64,000 nt of DNA from Astropecten irregularis. Lineage: Eukaryota; Echinodermata; Asteroidea; Paxillosida; Astropectinidae. The stretch spans positions 6,386,001 to 6,450,000 of the forward strand of contig OZ020244.1 of assembly GCA_963971285.1 (NCBI GenBank). The letters are read 5' to 3'. The notes beneath the pieces are model-generated. The model ran no database searches. It worked only from the letters and a program-made list of their open reading frames with translations, and was not told the DNA's origin. Each line of letters begins with the position of its first letter. Position 1 is the stretch's first letter. Below, piece after piece: positions 12,338 to 24,400 of the stretch. A program made the position numbers and the translations under genes.

Positions 12338-12745
12338 TGCTACGGGCCATCCTTGACGCCCGGCGACACTTCTGCGGACACGTCAAGGGAAGACGAACAC
12401 CGGTCTGCTCCAATGACTCAACAGCTGTCGCGCACATCGACCACCACTGAGCCACGTGCTCCCCACAGATGTGTGTCTTGACCTGGCGGATCCCTACGGT
12501 GGACCAAGGACAACGGCGCCCACCTACAAGCCATCCACATTGCTGGCCAGGACAACGAGACTGTGGATGCTCTCTCCTGAGAGTCGATGAATCCAGAATG
12601 GACTTTCCACTCGGACATCACTAGGATGCTCTCTCTACGACTAGAGATGTCACGTTGACCTGTCTGCGTCAACCGACAACGTCCAACTACCGACGTCCTA
12701 CACCGGGCACCCTCACCTTCGTTCATGGGCAACGGATGCCCGACA
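12338..12745 (+). pseudogene. DIRS RNase H domain remnant
   Basis: Frames in this stretch read LDARRHFCGHVKG, then CSNDSTAVAHID, QMCVLTW, WTKDNGAHLQAIHIAGQDN, VDALS, ESMNPEWTFHSDIT and finally VDLSASTDNVQLPTSY...SWATDA. This is the C-terminal part of a DIRS-type RNase H (DNSTAVAHI, WAKDN, HIAGQDN, DALSR, EW.LH) followed by the usual VDLFAS...LP.Y...SWATDA block. It is broken by at least two in-frame stops and two frame changes. The domain removes RNA from the RNA/DNA hybrid during replication. The reverse transcriptase core expected just upstream (about 11.4-12.3 kb) is too eroded for me to mark its motifs. Confidence 0.75.
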
Positions 12746-13729
12746 GATCAGCGGTACGGCCCTCCTGGTCCTCCCTTTGATCTCCCTTTGATCTCCCTGA
12801 TACTGCGCACGTTCTCCACAACTGGAACAGAAACGATGCTGCATTCTCCTATCGCCCTCACACTGGCCACGCCAGAACAAGTGTGATTCAGGTTCTTCAG
12901 ACTGGCCAGACTTCTTGTGCTACACTGATCATGCTCCCAGACCGGCCGGGCCGGCCGTTGCGCCAGCCGTTGCGCCACTGATCATGCTCCCAGACCGGAC
13001 TTCCCTCCATCAACCTCGGTCAGTCAGGGATCCTGCTCCCAGCATCCGGAGGTCTCCACCTAATGTGCTGGATGCTGTCCAATGATCCTCTCTTCGGCTG
13101 GTCTTCTGACGACACTGCCGCCACGGCTGCACAGGGACGACACCTGTCAACCAAAGATACACGATAGCGGATTACGCCTTTACGCTTCGTGCTACAACGA
13201 CCATGCTCTCTACCCATCTGAAGCACCTGTTACAGTGGTAGTGACCTTTCCTCACGCACTTGTACCACACTGGACTGCAATCTTCGACACCCTGCAACCA
13301 CAGATCTCCACTGGCTGCCATACCTGAGGGCCTTGTGGATGGCTCACCCATATCAAACAACGAGGCCCCTCACCACCTCACGCAGGACTTAGAGCGGCCT
13401 CCCAGCAGACAGCCAATCCCATCCTGGAACCTGGACATCCAACCTGTAACTCCATGCAGGCCTCCACTGGAACCTCTGTGCTAGGCCCCTCTGATGCCCA
13501 CTACTATCAGCTCACCTCCCTTCTGACAGTGGTTACGGCTATGAGGACCTGTGACATCAAGGCCCTACCCATAGCTAGGGACCACATCCTCTGGGAGCCA
13601 CATGGCTTTCGACTCATCCCGACCATGGGCTTTCCACCAAGAACCAGTCCCCCTCCTTCGAGCCACCGGACACTTTCGTACCATCTCTGGCTTCTCACAC
13701 CGGGGACATATTCGACAATCATGGTGCTC

Positions 13730-14140
13730 TATCAGGACCCTGAAGCCGTACTTGCCCCGAACAAAGGGCCCGAGAGGGAGTTCCTCTCAGCTGTTCACCT
13801 CTACCACCAAGCCTTGCCATCCATCGTCTTGGTACACCATTGCCCACTGGGTCGTCATCCAGTCGTCAACCATCAAGCTGCAGGCCCAGACTAGCCATCC
13901 AGGCTGGATCAGCTAACCCTACAATACATCAAGGCCCACGATGCTTGAGCGGTCTCTGCATCCTGGTCCTACTTCAGGGGAGTTTCATGCTAGAAGTGCC
14001 CCTCCGTTTTCACCTCCTACATGAGGGACGTCTTGCAGAGCAACTCAACTCACGGCAGGACGGTCCTGGCCCCAACAACTCGGAGCCCAGGAGACCCTGG
14101 CACCTGGGTGAGACCCACACGGACCTCCACCCAGGGTACA
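13730..14140 (+). pseudogene. DIRS tyrosine recombinase C-terminal remnant
   Basis: The sequence reads EREFLSAVHLYHQA and later, in another frame, QYIKAHDA, stop, AVSASWSYFRGVS and FTSYMRDVLQSN. DIRS recombinases end in a block like KAHDTRAVSASWA...FTSFYLRDV. The matching block in copy 2 is at about 25190-25420. The recombinase would close circular DNA into the genome without making target duplications. Frame changes and a stop at the expected Arg show that it is inactive. Confidence 0.7.
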
Positions 14141-14271
14141 GCTCTTTAGGGGTAATGTACATGTAAAATCGTACATGTGTTACTTTACCTCCTCTACGCT
14201 AACCTGGCTCATATCCACCTTCCACCTGACACTCCTTGTAGCCAACCCGCCACCCGGATCCGGTGCCACTC

Positions 14272-14372
14272 TGCATATCGTAGTAACCGTCTGGGGTAGG
14301 TTGAATGCAGTAGACTCTCCCCCACCTGTTGTGGTTTGAGTCTACTAGTTCATACCTACCCCAGACGGTTAC
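14272..14372 (+). repeat. Internal complementary region of DIRS copy 1
   Basis: Bases 14272-14316 are the complement of the first 45 or so bases of the left end (7331-7375). Bases 14317-14372 are the complement of the last 55 or so bases of the right end. Together they describe the joined ends of the circular intermediate, which is the defining DIRS arrangement. Confidence 0.85.
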
Positions 14373-14418
14373 GTCCCGCCCGTCCTCCCCACTCTTGGCT
14401 TCGAGGTGTTTAACTTCG

Positions 14419-14595
14419 AAAAGAAGGACGATCATGGCGGCTATGGCGGTACGCATTGTGGGAGGTCAGGGTGCACCACGGTTGATCAAGTCTTTTCAGC
14501 GAAGTAGCAAATAGGCGCAGGGGAATTTGCATATCGTAGTAACCGTCTGGGGTAGGTATGAACTAGTAGACTCAAACCACAACAGGTGGGGGAGA
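14419..14595 (-). repeat. Right inverted terminal repeat of DIRS copy 1
   Basis: Inverted copy of 7331-7486, from gaaaagaaggacgatcatgg to the block before ggtaggtatgaactagtag. It is followed by an extra right-end tail closing in aacaggtgggggag. Confidence 0.85.
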
Positions 14596-15660
14596 AATTC
14601 ATCCTCGGTCAATTTTGCCCTTTTTGTCAATGCCTGGGTCTTGATGACTCCCTAGCTTTATTTGTAGTGGAGAACATCACGAGCAAGGATGACAGTGTCT
14701 ATCCTCGACTTGGCTTCCAAACAGGGTTGCACCTTGACAAACAATTGCTGAATTATCACCAAGGTTCATTTGAGGCTGAAATTGAAGTGTCAGTCATCCC
14801 GTCTGCTTTATGGGTTTAGGTAGGGTGCCATCAAGCAGGATGGAAGGGCGAATCCAGTATCTGCGACTAGCAACCCTTCAAATCTGTATCAGAAAAAGGC
14901 AGTAAGAAATGAACAAGTAGTATATCTATGTACTTAAATGTATAAATAAACATTATACAGTACATAAATTTAGTGACCGAAACTGTGTAAATGCACATGT
15001 ATGCTAACACTAATGAAAGCCCCTCTTATTGAAAATGTATTTTCTATTAATGATCGTAAATATTCTTGTCGGTTCCGTCCAGATTATATTCGTGCCTCCC
15101 TGTGTGCTAGCAGGCCAATATTTAGAAATAAAACACCGCAAAATTATAAACATATCACAGGTTTAAAGTTTGTGTCATTTTGTTTGTCATGTATTTAATT
15201 GTAGTGTTTTATAAGCCACTCTTCATCCAAAAGTTAAATAACCACTTCTAACACTCCTACATATATAGTACCGGGTAACTAAAATAATATGAAATACCCA
15301 GCCCCTTTCTACTCTACACGCAGATTACTGCCTATACGTGTTAAAAACAAAGCGAGGTCGACTGTCGATATACAGCATTTACAATTAAAAATGAGTGCAG
15401 TGTACACATTGTACATGTACGTTGTATTCCATTACGCTAACATTAACAATGGAGAATTACCCAAGTTTGACGCTCCATATCCTCTTCAAATTCTGCATCA
15501 AGCCTGTAGGAAATATCTCTGATTCCCGGTAAAATCATACTTGTATATCGCTCTATTATTTCACCGTAGTTGTGAGTATGCAAAGGAATTTTCTGTTGGG
15601 AAACAGTCTCTTCCGTCGAAGTGTTCTTCGCTGTTCACTTTGAGCTTAACATCGGACGCC
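14596..15660. other. Intron, no feature recognised
   Basis: AT-rich and unique-looking. Open frames at 14586-14819 and 15001-15198 have no recognisable family match; the first starts inside the DIRS right end. Confidence 0.5.
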
Positions 15661-15663
15661 ATT

Positions 15664-15872
15664 TTTACGGCATGATTCAAGCACTTACGCCACCTAAATA
15701 CACTGCGTAAGTTGCGCCACATTTTATGGAGTAAGCGGCCGACTTGCACAATATCCGGATAGTGCGTAACTTTCATGAAATCGGCCTAAAAGTTATGGCG
15801 CAACTTACACAGCAAGATATGGCGTAAGTGGACTTACGCCATAAAAAAAGAGTTTCGTGAAATCGGCTGCTG
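15664..15872. repeat. Degenerate inverted-repeat (MITE-like) cluster
   Basis: Repeated and inverted pieces of cttacgcca/tggcgtaag, and two ends reading ttcatgaaatcggc and ttcgtgaaatcggc. These resemble the ends of the GGGGCCGATTTCAT family elsewhere in the window. Boundaries are unclear. Confidence 0.45.
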
Positions 15873-16199
15873 TGTGCTAGCCGGGAATGTCTACCAATGA
15901 CCATGATGACTGTATTCCTCATTTCTGCTTTAGGATTTTAGGGCTAGAACTGTAACAGGGTTAGAACATTGGTGGACAAACACTCCCAAGAGTGAGGTTA
16001 CAATGCCTGCAGGTTACAATGGGTTGATGGATGGGAATGAGAAGGATACAGTGGAGTCAAAATCTACAGGAGTTTATCATGTCATACAATTCTATTTTAT
16101 TCCATTTTTTATTTCTTGTTAAATCAGCTCCACACCCCCTTGTTGGACTCTTCTGAGCCCCAGTAGAGCCAATCTAATTGTAATGGGCTCTTTTGTTCC

Positions 16200-16960
16200 T
16201 ACTATCAGGCTTTTCTGATGAAAATGATGTACAGTGTATTTGTTTCTGCCATTTGTGCTGAACATTTCTTTTATTGCCTGTTTCTTTTATATGTTACCAT
16301 TCAGATTATAATTTGGCTTTCACCTTTCCTTTTATGGAGCTTTTCCCCCTTTTTTGACTGTCGGTATTTCCCTCTTACATGTATGGGGCTTATCCCCTTT
16401 TCTGCGGATGTTCGTTTTGTTGGGCATGTCCCATATGAACAAATATTACTTTGGGGCTTTTTCCCTCTCTTGTTGATATTTCTTGGGACTGTAGAATGAA
16501 ATACCTTTTGATGAGGCTTTTTATTTTAATTGAGTAGGCTTGTCTCATGTTAGCAAATTCCATGGGATGTGTCCCCTCTCTTGCTAATGTTTGCTGGGTC
16601 TGGCCCATCATGCCCATGCACAAAATATTATTTTGGGGACTTCTTCCCTGTTAGTGTCAGCATTGGCCTGAGCTACATCCCATATGGGGGTTGGGGGCTT
16701 TATCCCCTCTTTCATCCTTATCATGCTTGTAGAGGCTTTCCTCTCTCTTGCTCAAAATGCACATGCCTGTTCCATATCAAGCATTACAATTTGGGGATTT
16801 CTCCCTTTTTGAATATTGAATGGGCAGTGGCACAGCTCTCATCAGTGGCTATCATATCATGAGAATGTTGCCATTCATTTGGCTTTGATTGGGCTTTGCC
16901 ATAACATGACCTTCAATAAGGAATGAATAAGCTTGGGGCTTTTCCCATTTCCATTTTTTA
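16200..16960. repeat. Degenerate minisatellite
   Basis: A recurring block of ttggggctttt-ccc followed by tgttgat/tgctaat and ggc.tgtcccat occurs at irregular 60-90 bp spacing. Examples are near 16330, 16395, 16450, 16565, 16630, 16690, 16790 and 16930. It is too diverged for a clean unit. Confidence 0.5.
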
Positions 16961-18114
16961 GGGGGAAGGGGTTATTATATATATTTCCCACATCTTGCCT
17001 GAGTTTTCCAAAATTGGACTGGGCTTGTCCCATAAAAAGACAAGCCTTTATTTAAGTATTTTCCTTTTTTTAAATGACTGCTTCTACCCAGGGAAAAACA
17101 GCTTTGCTAGGTAGTATGTGGCTTCAAAATGTGGTATCACTTTTGAGAAAATGTGGTATCATTTGAGGATCAACAAAAAACAAGATTCACTTTCCCACAA
17201 TGCAACTGAAAAAAGGGGTGTGGTTGTATTTTCTGCCCCCTCCCCCAAGTCCTTGATATGTATTTTGGTAATTAATGATTATGTGATTATATAATTCATA
17301 ATCCATTCACAGAGAAATAACATAAAAAAAAATAATAAGTCAGAAGCAAGAGCTTAATCCCATTTGTTGAATTTGCTTTCGTTTTTCTAAATTGTTTTGG
17401 GGAAATATTGCAATAATTTTTGGGATATTACACAAAAGTGCTACCACAATTTGAGGCCACATTCCATCAAATTCCATCAAGTCAGACCTTAGATGTAGTC
17501 AGGGGTGAGAAATCACCAATTTTGTCATGGTCCATGCTCCTTGTCTATACCAGTAGGACTGTTTGCGCTACATGAACAGTACGTACATGTAGACGTAGAC
17601 AATGTGTGGTGTATGTGAGACATATCACCTCATAAATAATTCACTATGGCCTTCCCCATCCTGGGAAAAAGATAATGCATCCTGACAGGCATAGGACATT
17701 GGTCTGTGTGTAACAACCATGCATAGGAATGGATTAAGTAATAAAACCCAATATACACATACACATAGATTGTGAAGGGTTCATCTCAATTTGAAATTTA
17801 CACTGTTTCCCCCGGGACTCTTCCAAAGATCATTGGTGGCAGTATTTAAATTTGTTTACTCTGGATTTCGCGGTCACGGACGATTTTTGTGGTTTTGTCT
17901 GATGCGTGATATCTCGCCAACCGCGAAATGTATGACGATTTTTCTTACAAAATGGGCGTCATACAAAACTGGCCGTATCCAAGCTTGAAAAATCCCGGTA
18001 CAGGCAGACACGGCGAGTGTAAGCGCCAGCCGCCACCCAAAATATCCAAAGCAGCGTTATATACCGTCATCTGGTGATCACAACAGGAAATTATTGCTTC
18101 TCATGTCTTCCGCA
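16961..18114. other. Intron, no feature recognised
   Basis: AT-rich sequence without a recognisable element or coding exon. Confidence 0.45.
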
Positions 18115-18185
18115 ACTTCTTGTGACCGTAACGGACATGACATCAAATGCCACTTAGTGTCACGTCCGTTACGGTCACAAGAAGT
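18115..18185. repeat. Strong hairpin
   Basis: Arms acttcttgtgaccgtaacgg-acatgaca and the inverse are 28 bp with a single mismatch and a 15-base loop. A related 'catgtccgttacg' occurs at 18340. It may be a very small MITE or the centre of one. Confidence 0.75.
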
Positions 18186-18728
18186 GCATTTTCTCTACAA
18201 CTGTTCAATGAAATTACATAACATTTACTACATATTTCACTGATAGTTAAATGTGTCTGATAAGCCTAATTAAAATTGTTTGCAAACTGCCAATCCTACT
18301 TTGTGATCCTCTGAATAAGGCAAAAACTGTGTAATTGTCATGTCCGTTACGCTGGAATTGCCAACTGAGAAATCTTTGACCGAGGTGTCATCAGCCACTG
18401 GCGGCATGAAGTGCAGCGCGCGCCTTCTCACGTCATCCGGTAAATTTTGCGCTTGTTTTCTAAAAAACCCTCCGGATGTGAACATATTTTTTTTCACGAG
18501 ATATCACATCATCCGTCATGAACTGGTTAAAGGAGCCTTTCATATGTTACAGTATTGAATGAATCTGACATGAATAGATAGAAGAATAAACATTGAATAT
18601 GAATGGTCTTTCCTTTTTCATTTTAATTCAATGTTGAAAAATGTAAATGAAATTTGTCAACATGATTTGTCACCATGGTGATCTAATTCTTGCATAACAT
18701 TGAAAATTGCTTCTTTTTTTAAATGCAG
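18186..18728. other. Intron before XPC exon
   Basis: No element recognised. It ends in a T-rich tract and acceptor aaatgcag at 18728. Confidence 0.5.
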
Positions 18729-18886
18729 GTGCATCTTGTTTGTCTCCTTGCTGGTGCTTTACGTACAAATGAGATTTGCAACAGTGCTGAGTTGCAGGCC
18801 ATGGCACTTTCCCATTTTCCAATTGACCTTTTGCAAGAAGATTCAAATCAGTGTTCAAACAGCTGGCTTGAAAAGGCAATAAAGTG
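18729..18886 (+). CDS. xpc: XPC exon (internal, partial CDS)
   Basis: 158 nt, acceptor tgcag, donor gtaggt. It starts in phase 0 as VHLVCLLAGALRTNEICNSA and then ELQAMALSHFPIDLL, and ends ...SWLEKAIKW, with the last codon split after two bases. Human XPC reads VHLLCLLANGRYRNSICSQ...LHAIGLS...LSNLVKW here. The core VHLxCLLA, the NxIC pair and the LxKAIKW/LVKW end are clear. This is part of the transglutaminase-like fold that helps bind RAD23 and DNA. There are no internal stops and the reading frame is intact. It is preceded by a 13.7-kb intron that holds DIRS copy 1. Confidence 0.85.
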
Positions 18887-19687
18887 GTAGGTGCAGTTTG
18901 TTGTTGTTGAATATTTTGTTGTCCCAGTTTAAGCATAATGTAAACACACATCTCTCTTCCTCTTAATTTATTATTAGAATTAGAAGCTAGTGACAAGAAC
19001 TATATCTGTATATTGCTGTTACATGTACCAGAAATAATATAATATTGGATTAACAAATATGGAGAGATTACGGCCGACACCGGTACGCACCAAACTTAAT
19101 ACCACCATCCTTGTTGATATGAGAAACATCCTCTTGAACCAAATTTTACTGAAATAGTTTTAAATCATTTCAACAAAAATATTTGTATGTAGGCCCTAAG
19201 GGTAGTTTAAATACACATACAGTTATGAAAAGGCCATGACATTCACTTTCGCTTGTGGTTATTTAATAATAAATAATAACAAAGGAGCGTCCCTTTCTCA
19301 CACATGGACGATATTTTATATTGAACAAAATTATGGCTTTGGTTTGCTGGGTGAACAGACGGACTTGTTATGTTGTATTTGTTTTCATGAAGAAATACTT
19401 TGAGCACAAATTGAAGATATCAGGTTGAACGGGACACTTTCATATAGCATTCACAGGATTTTCCACATTTAGTCTCCTATAACAAACAGTTCTTAGAGTA
19501 TAAATTGCCTTGTAAACTTTTGTTTTGAGAGTAAAACTTGCCTTACTGCATGGCAATTAATATTTGGTTTATCTGTTTGCGTTTAAACGAGTACGAATCG
19601 AATTAGTTAGGCAGTGAGCTGAACATTCTACGAGGCCTGGAAAATGGTTTTCATCTTAACTTTTTTAAGCAGCCTGATTTTTGGCAT
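18887..19687. other. Intron, no feature recognised
   Basis: AT-rich sequence after the XPC donor. No coding match or repeat boundary was found. Confidence 0.5.
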
Positions 19688-19695
19688 ATAGATAG

Positions 19696-20331
19696 CAGTG
19701 TTGTAGTCGAGTACCAAAATTCGAGTACCAAGTTTTCCGAGTACACACAGTGCCAAGTATGGGCCGAATCCGATTACTTTTTAATCGAGTCCTGGGCCAA
19801 AAAACCGAGTTCGAGTTTTTCACAGTCCGAGTACAGGCCAAGTTGGAGTACAAAGACATCAAGTACATCCAGAGTACATTTTTAAACTAGAACATTGCGT
19901 CATGCGCCCATTACAGTCGAATGTGATGCGTTTGTGTACATGTGCACAACCTCTTCCCCATATGCACAATCTTTCCTCGCCTTGTATGAATGCAAATGCA
20001 GCCCATGGAAAGAAGGTTGCTATTTATTTCGCTAGTATTTTTGTAGTGTTCCATAGGAATAGGACGATACAAAAATGTGCACTAGGGATACTGCATATGA
20101 TGCATGAGTCGATGATGCAATACATTATCATTCTTTTTATAAGATAAGTATCGAAACATTAATAGGTAAAAAAAATCATAATTTTCTGTCGAGTACTTGC
20201 AATTGGGATCAAGTTCACCGAGTAAAATTTGTCGAGTACTTGTTTTTTCGAGTACTTATGACTGAGTACGGGCCAAGTACTTAAAGGTAATCACGTTGTA
20301 CTCGTGTTCGAGTCCAATTACTCCAACACTG
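19696..20331. mobile_element. hAT-type MITE with 8-bp target duplication
   Basis: The ends are CAGTGTTG and CAACACTG. They are flanked by atagatag (19688-19695) and atagacag (20332-20339), a one-mismatch 8-bp duplication, which is the hAT signature. Subterminal parts carry many copies of cgagtac/gtactcg (about six on each side), the usual place of transposase-binding repeats. No transposase ORF is present. Confidence 0.75.
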
Positions 20332-20339
20332 ATAGACAG

Positions 20340-20879
20340 ATTGTACCATACTGAACATGTCACAAAAAGTCCCCAAGTGCAAAAGTTGCACATTTACGAG
20401 AAAATCTCTTCCAAAGTTTGATTTTCGCCTCCAAAAAAATGAAGAAAAACACAAAGCAAATCGCTACCTCATACTCAGTGTCAAGTACGCCGATGTTTCT
20501 CGTGCAGTGCATGCGGTCGCCGCATAAAATGCGTACGAAGTTAACCATTTCCTGGATGTGTCATATCATACCATTGTTTGTGCACTGATCACAAGCTGCT
20601 GCTTGTTGCAAAGTATCTTTAAGTTTTTTACATTTGTTCTACTGTTTTAATTCGCCTTTTCATACGTGTTATATACTGGCATGTAAATTGTTACCTTGTG
20701 ATGAACTGGAAATTCAATGCTGATTCTCAAACTGAACCATGGGTGTTTCCTAAGTGGATAGTGTGTAAAACTGAGTGTCCCTTTCCGTAGACTAACCTGG
20801 TGTTACATACAGCTTCCAGAAACACTGTTTTCTCCATGCCATTGTTAGCTGAAGGGACTCCTTTATCTTCAAAATGAAA
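20340..20879. other. Intron, no confirmed feature
   Basis: Contains a minus-strand ATG in good context at 20548 followed by 27 codons and a GT (see rejected list). Nothing else is recognised. Confidence 0.4.
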
Positions 20880-21472
20880 CCGTACCTCATGATACCTCAT
20901 GCTGATTGTCATCAAGTTGGACCAAGCACATTCTCAAGGATGTCTTGCTGGTCGCCATAAGAAACGAAAAATAGCAGCTTGTGTAAACGTATGAAGACAG
21001 AGGGACAAGCAGTGTACAGGTATTGCCCAACTGGACCGCAGTGTTAATACTGCAAACCTGTGCTATGTGGAATGCAAGATCTCTTAAAGCCAAAAATAAG
21101 TCTATGGCTCTGTGTGATTTCATTATCACCAATAAACTTAGCCATTACTGAATCATGCCATCAGTAATATACAGAACACTTGCCCAACTACACTTTCATA
21201 CATCGTCATTGCCAACATGGAAAAGGCGGAGTCATTGTCCGTAATGGATTTGAAATGAAATTCAATGAGGCAAATGAGTTCAATTCCTTTGAGCACCTCG
21301 ACCTTACTGTGACATCCTCATCATCTTCATCTCCAGTATTCTCGACAAGCATGCACCAGTGACAGACAGGAATTGTTTTCTTCGGCCACATGCACCATGG
21401 TACACTGATATTTTTCGTGCAGCCAAACGGACACATCGCATGTGTGAACGGAAATTCAAAAAGTCTACTGCA
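20880..21472 (+). pseudogene. L2/CR1-like element, endonuclease part (5' half of split copy)
   Basis: Frames read GCLAGRHKKRK, then WNARSLKAKNKSMALCDFII, and, next to the break, KHAPVTDRNCFLRPHAPWYT and DIFRAAKRTHRMCERKFK. These are the N-terminal Arg-rich block, the start of the AP-endonuclease-like domain and the linker before the reverse transcriptase of an L2/CR1-like non-LTR element. Its C-terminal continuation starts at 25931, so a DIRS insertion splits it. The middle of the endonuclease is missing or scrambled, and stops are frequent. Confidence 0.7.
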
Positions 21473-24400
21473 TTCAACCTACCCCAGACGGTTACTACTA
21501 TATGCAAATTCCCCTGCCCCAATTTGCTGCTTCACTAAAAAGACTTGATCAACCGTGGTGCACCCTGACCTCCCACAATGCATACCGACATAGCCGCCAT
21601 GATAGTCCTTCTTTTCTCAGCGCCGCTATGAAACGGACGTGCCCTTCGTGGGCTCTTTCGAGTTTCCGTTTCCCGCTGCTCTTCTAAACTGTATAGACTT
21701 GATATTTTTTCCTTTTTACTTATCTGATTAACCGTTACCAATTAACAGTGTTCTCTTGTGCGTTTGTTTTTGGTATTTTTCTCTCTCTTTTTCTTTGTGC
21801 AACCCACAGGTCCCTACGTCGTCGCGGTCTATACACCTCTACGTGATGCCGGGGTAACACACAGCCGGCTCTGTGCTTACGACCTGATGAAAGGCCTATA
21901 TGCGGGGGAATGGATGAGAGTTTACCCTCATTCCCTCCGCGGTACAGCAAGTCGGAATGGCCGAGTTTGGGTTCGTCCCTTCATTCCGGGCTACATCATT
22001 GCTCAAGGCTCACCTCGCCGAAGATCATATGCTATTGCCGTGGGGGTGAGAGAAGCGATATGCCTACCACCCCTCAGTCTGACGAGCACGATTGCGGACG
22101 TCAAAGAGACGCTCTTTCTACTGCGTGGCCCAGCCGCATAGAGCTGAAAGGTTCAGGGGGTCACACACAACAAAGACCCCTCAACAGGCCTCGTCAGCCT
22201 TGCTTACTATCACAGCCCGTTAGTACGGGGAATGCGTATCCATCCCCTACTGTTATTGTCAGCCACCTCCGATACGAAGGGATCAAAGGACACGGGAGCA
22301 TCACACGCACGGCTTTGTTAGCCGCGCTACCAGGCCGCCACCCCAGTCGAGTTGTCCGGTGCCCATGGGCCGATAACACGTCCTACCTTACGGCTCGACG
22401 CTACGGAGCGGTAACATGTACCCGAGACACGTACACTGAATCATCGTTCACTATCGCCCAACGCTACCGGAACAGGAAACTGCGAGGGTCCACACGCACT
22501 TCACGTACTGTTCAACGACCACGCATCACTGCACTTCCAGGCGCATTGTACAACCGTCGACATTTACGGCTTGCACACTACTACAATGACTACAGCCAAG
22601 ACCGCTCCGTGGCTCCACATCGGTGACCTCGGCAACCCTGGCAGTCATAAGTGTACTACATGTATCCTGTTTTGGACACTGGATAATGAATAGAGTGATA
22701 AAGGTGATTAAAATGCGAGCATACATCGACTCGAAATTCGGCTAGCACACTCGCCATGCATGTTGTCCTGAGGTCAAAGGTCATACATGTGATAATACAT
22801 GTACATGTTTTATACATGTGATAATACTTGTACATGTACTGCTCACCACATAGAAGCCCAAAATACATTAGGTACTGGGAGGTGACTAGTCAACCTGATC
22901 TTGTTCTACCTCCATGACCTGACTGTATTACATAGTCTGAGATGAACCATCACTACTTATCACGCTTGCAACCTCTTCGGATCAGCTGACTTCCTCACTT
23001 TCTCTCATTCTTATGCTTTGAAAAGTGATAAACACTGTACAAAGTATGGTATAGATTGGAATTTTCCTCCTTCCTTTCTGTCAAATTCTAGTTACATTGG
23101 GGCACTTATACAGTGCCGAGTCACTACATGCCAAGGCAGGCAAGAACCCGGCATGCGTCAACCCAGCCTACCTCGAAATATACAAGGCAACTTTCTTCTC
23201 CATCGGCTCTACCCAGGACATTGAAGAAGTACCATGAATAGCTGTGGCCACAGTCCCTTCCACGAAGGTCAGCATTTCCAGCTAATCGTAACCACCAGGA
23301 TGGCCGGCTCATGCCAGCCCTCAACACGCTGGCCCTATACCCATTGGTTGTGGACCCCGTCGACACGTACCCCACATCAAACAACCTCTGCGAGCAGGAG
23401 ACCGAAGTCGACTCGGGCCAGCCCAACGGTCCCCAGTTCCTTTCTGCAGATCGCAAACTTTGGGAACACACAGGGAATTCTGACGCCTTACGTCTGGCTG
23501 TCATTCCACATCATCGAACGAGAAGGTCATCTCTGCCAATGACCTTACACCTGCTGCCACACACAACAAGACACAGTCCAGAGTTTTCGACTCCCGGTAC
23601 CTACAACCCCCTGGAAGATGTCGAAAACACCCCACTCAGGACACTCTTAGCATCCTGAGCCTCGTGGCCCACATGTCTTTATAGAGAATGGCAGTGACCT
23701 GATCCAACCAGGTCACATTCTCCTGGTATACGTAAACTCGCCCACAACGCCTGGCTTCTCGGCCCAGATCTCGGCAAAGGACCGAACTACATGTTCAAAC
23801 GGTCCACTCGGAGCAACCATTGGACATCACCCACATGACGAACGCTGGACGTCAGTCACATACCCAGCATAGGCGTGAAGTCTCAACTCCAAGAACTCCA
23901 ACCCCACTACTAGGATCAACTTGGAATAGTTCCTGGTGAGTTTTTGAACCTGTGTCGTCCGGACTGGCGCAACAAGTAGGCCGCCACTCCGTACCAGCAT
24001 CGGAACCACAACCACTGTGAGATTCTTAGTAGCCCTGCAACACATATGCCAGCACTCTCACTTATTTCCATGAGCAAGCAAGAACATCTACACACCTGCT
24101 CCTGACCTGTCACTCAGAGCGAATGGGTTGTGCCCCTCTGTTCTGCGTCCCCGCCCTGGATCATCCAGGGGACGCCGGCAAGGACAACACCTCACTCCAC
24201 CTTCCACTTCTCGACCACCAATAATGACCCCACAGGTGGCCACTGCAGCTGAGACATTGTCTGCCCTCCTACATAGCATGTACAAGTCATCTTAGGCGCC
24301 CCATGTCGCCCCAAAGATAGAACTGGCAGCGACTTACACCAAGCACTGGACACACGCCTCCAATAGTCGTGCGTACGGGCAGGAAACTTCTCACCACCAT

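Larger units (their letters stand above)
7331..14595 (+). mobile_element. DIRS-type retroelement, decayed, copy 1
   Basis: DIRS elements replicate with a reverse transcriptase/RNase H and integrate with a tyrosine recombinase. They carry inverted terminal repeats plus an internal complementary region. All three are seen: left repeat 7331-7486, inverted right repeat about 14419-14595, and an internal region at 14272-14372 that is the complement of both outer ends. Coding remnants on + are RNase H (12338-12745) and recombinase (13730-14140). A GC-rich stretch at 7659-9300, probably the gag-like ORF, has overlapping open frames without a clear match. Many stops and frameshifts make it a dead copy. 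A hAT-like element interrupts it at 10061-11115. Without that insertion it would be about 6.2 kb. Confidence 0.85.

Noticed and set aside
20466-20548. Minus-strand first exon (MVNFVRILCGDRMHCTRN..., good ATG context, GAG/GTAGCG donor)
   Set aside because: Only 27 codons, no family recognised and no second exon found; it could still be real but cannot be supported.
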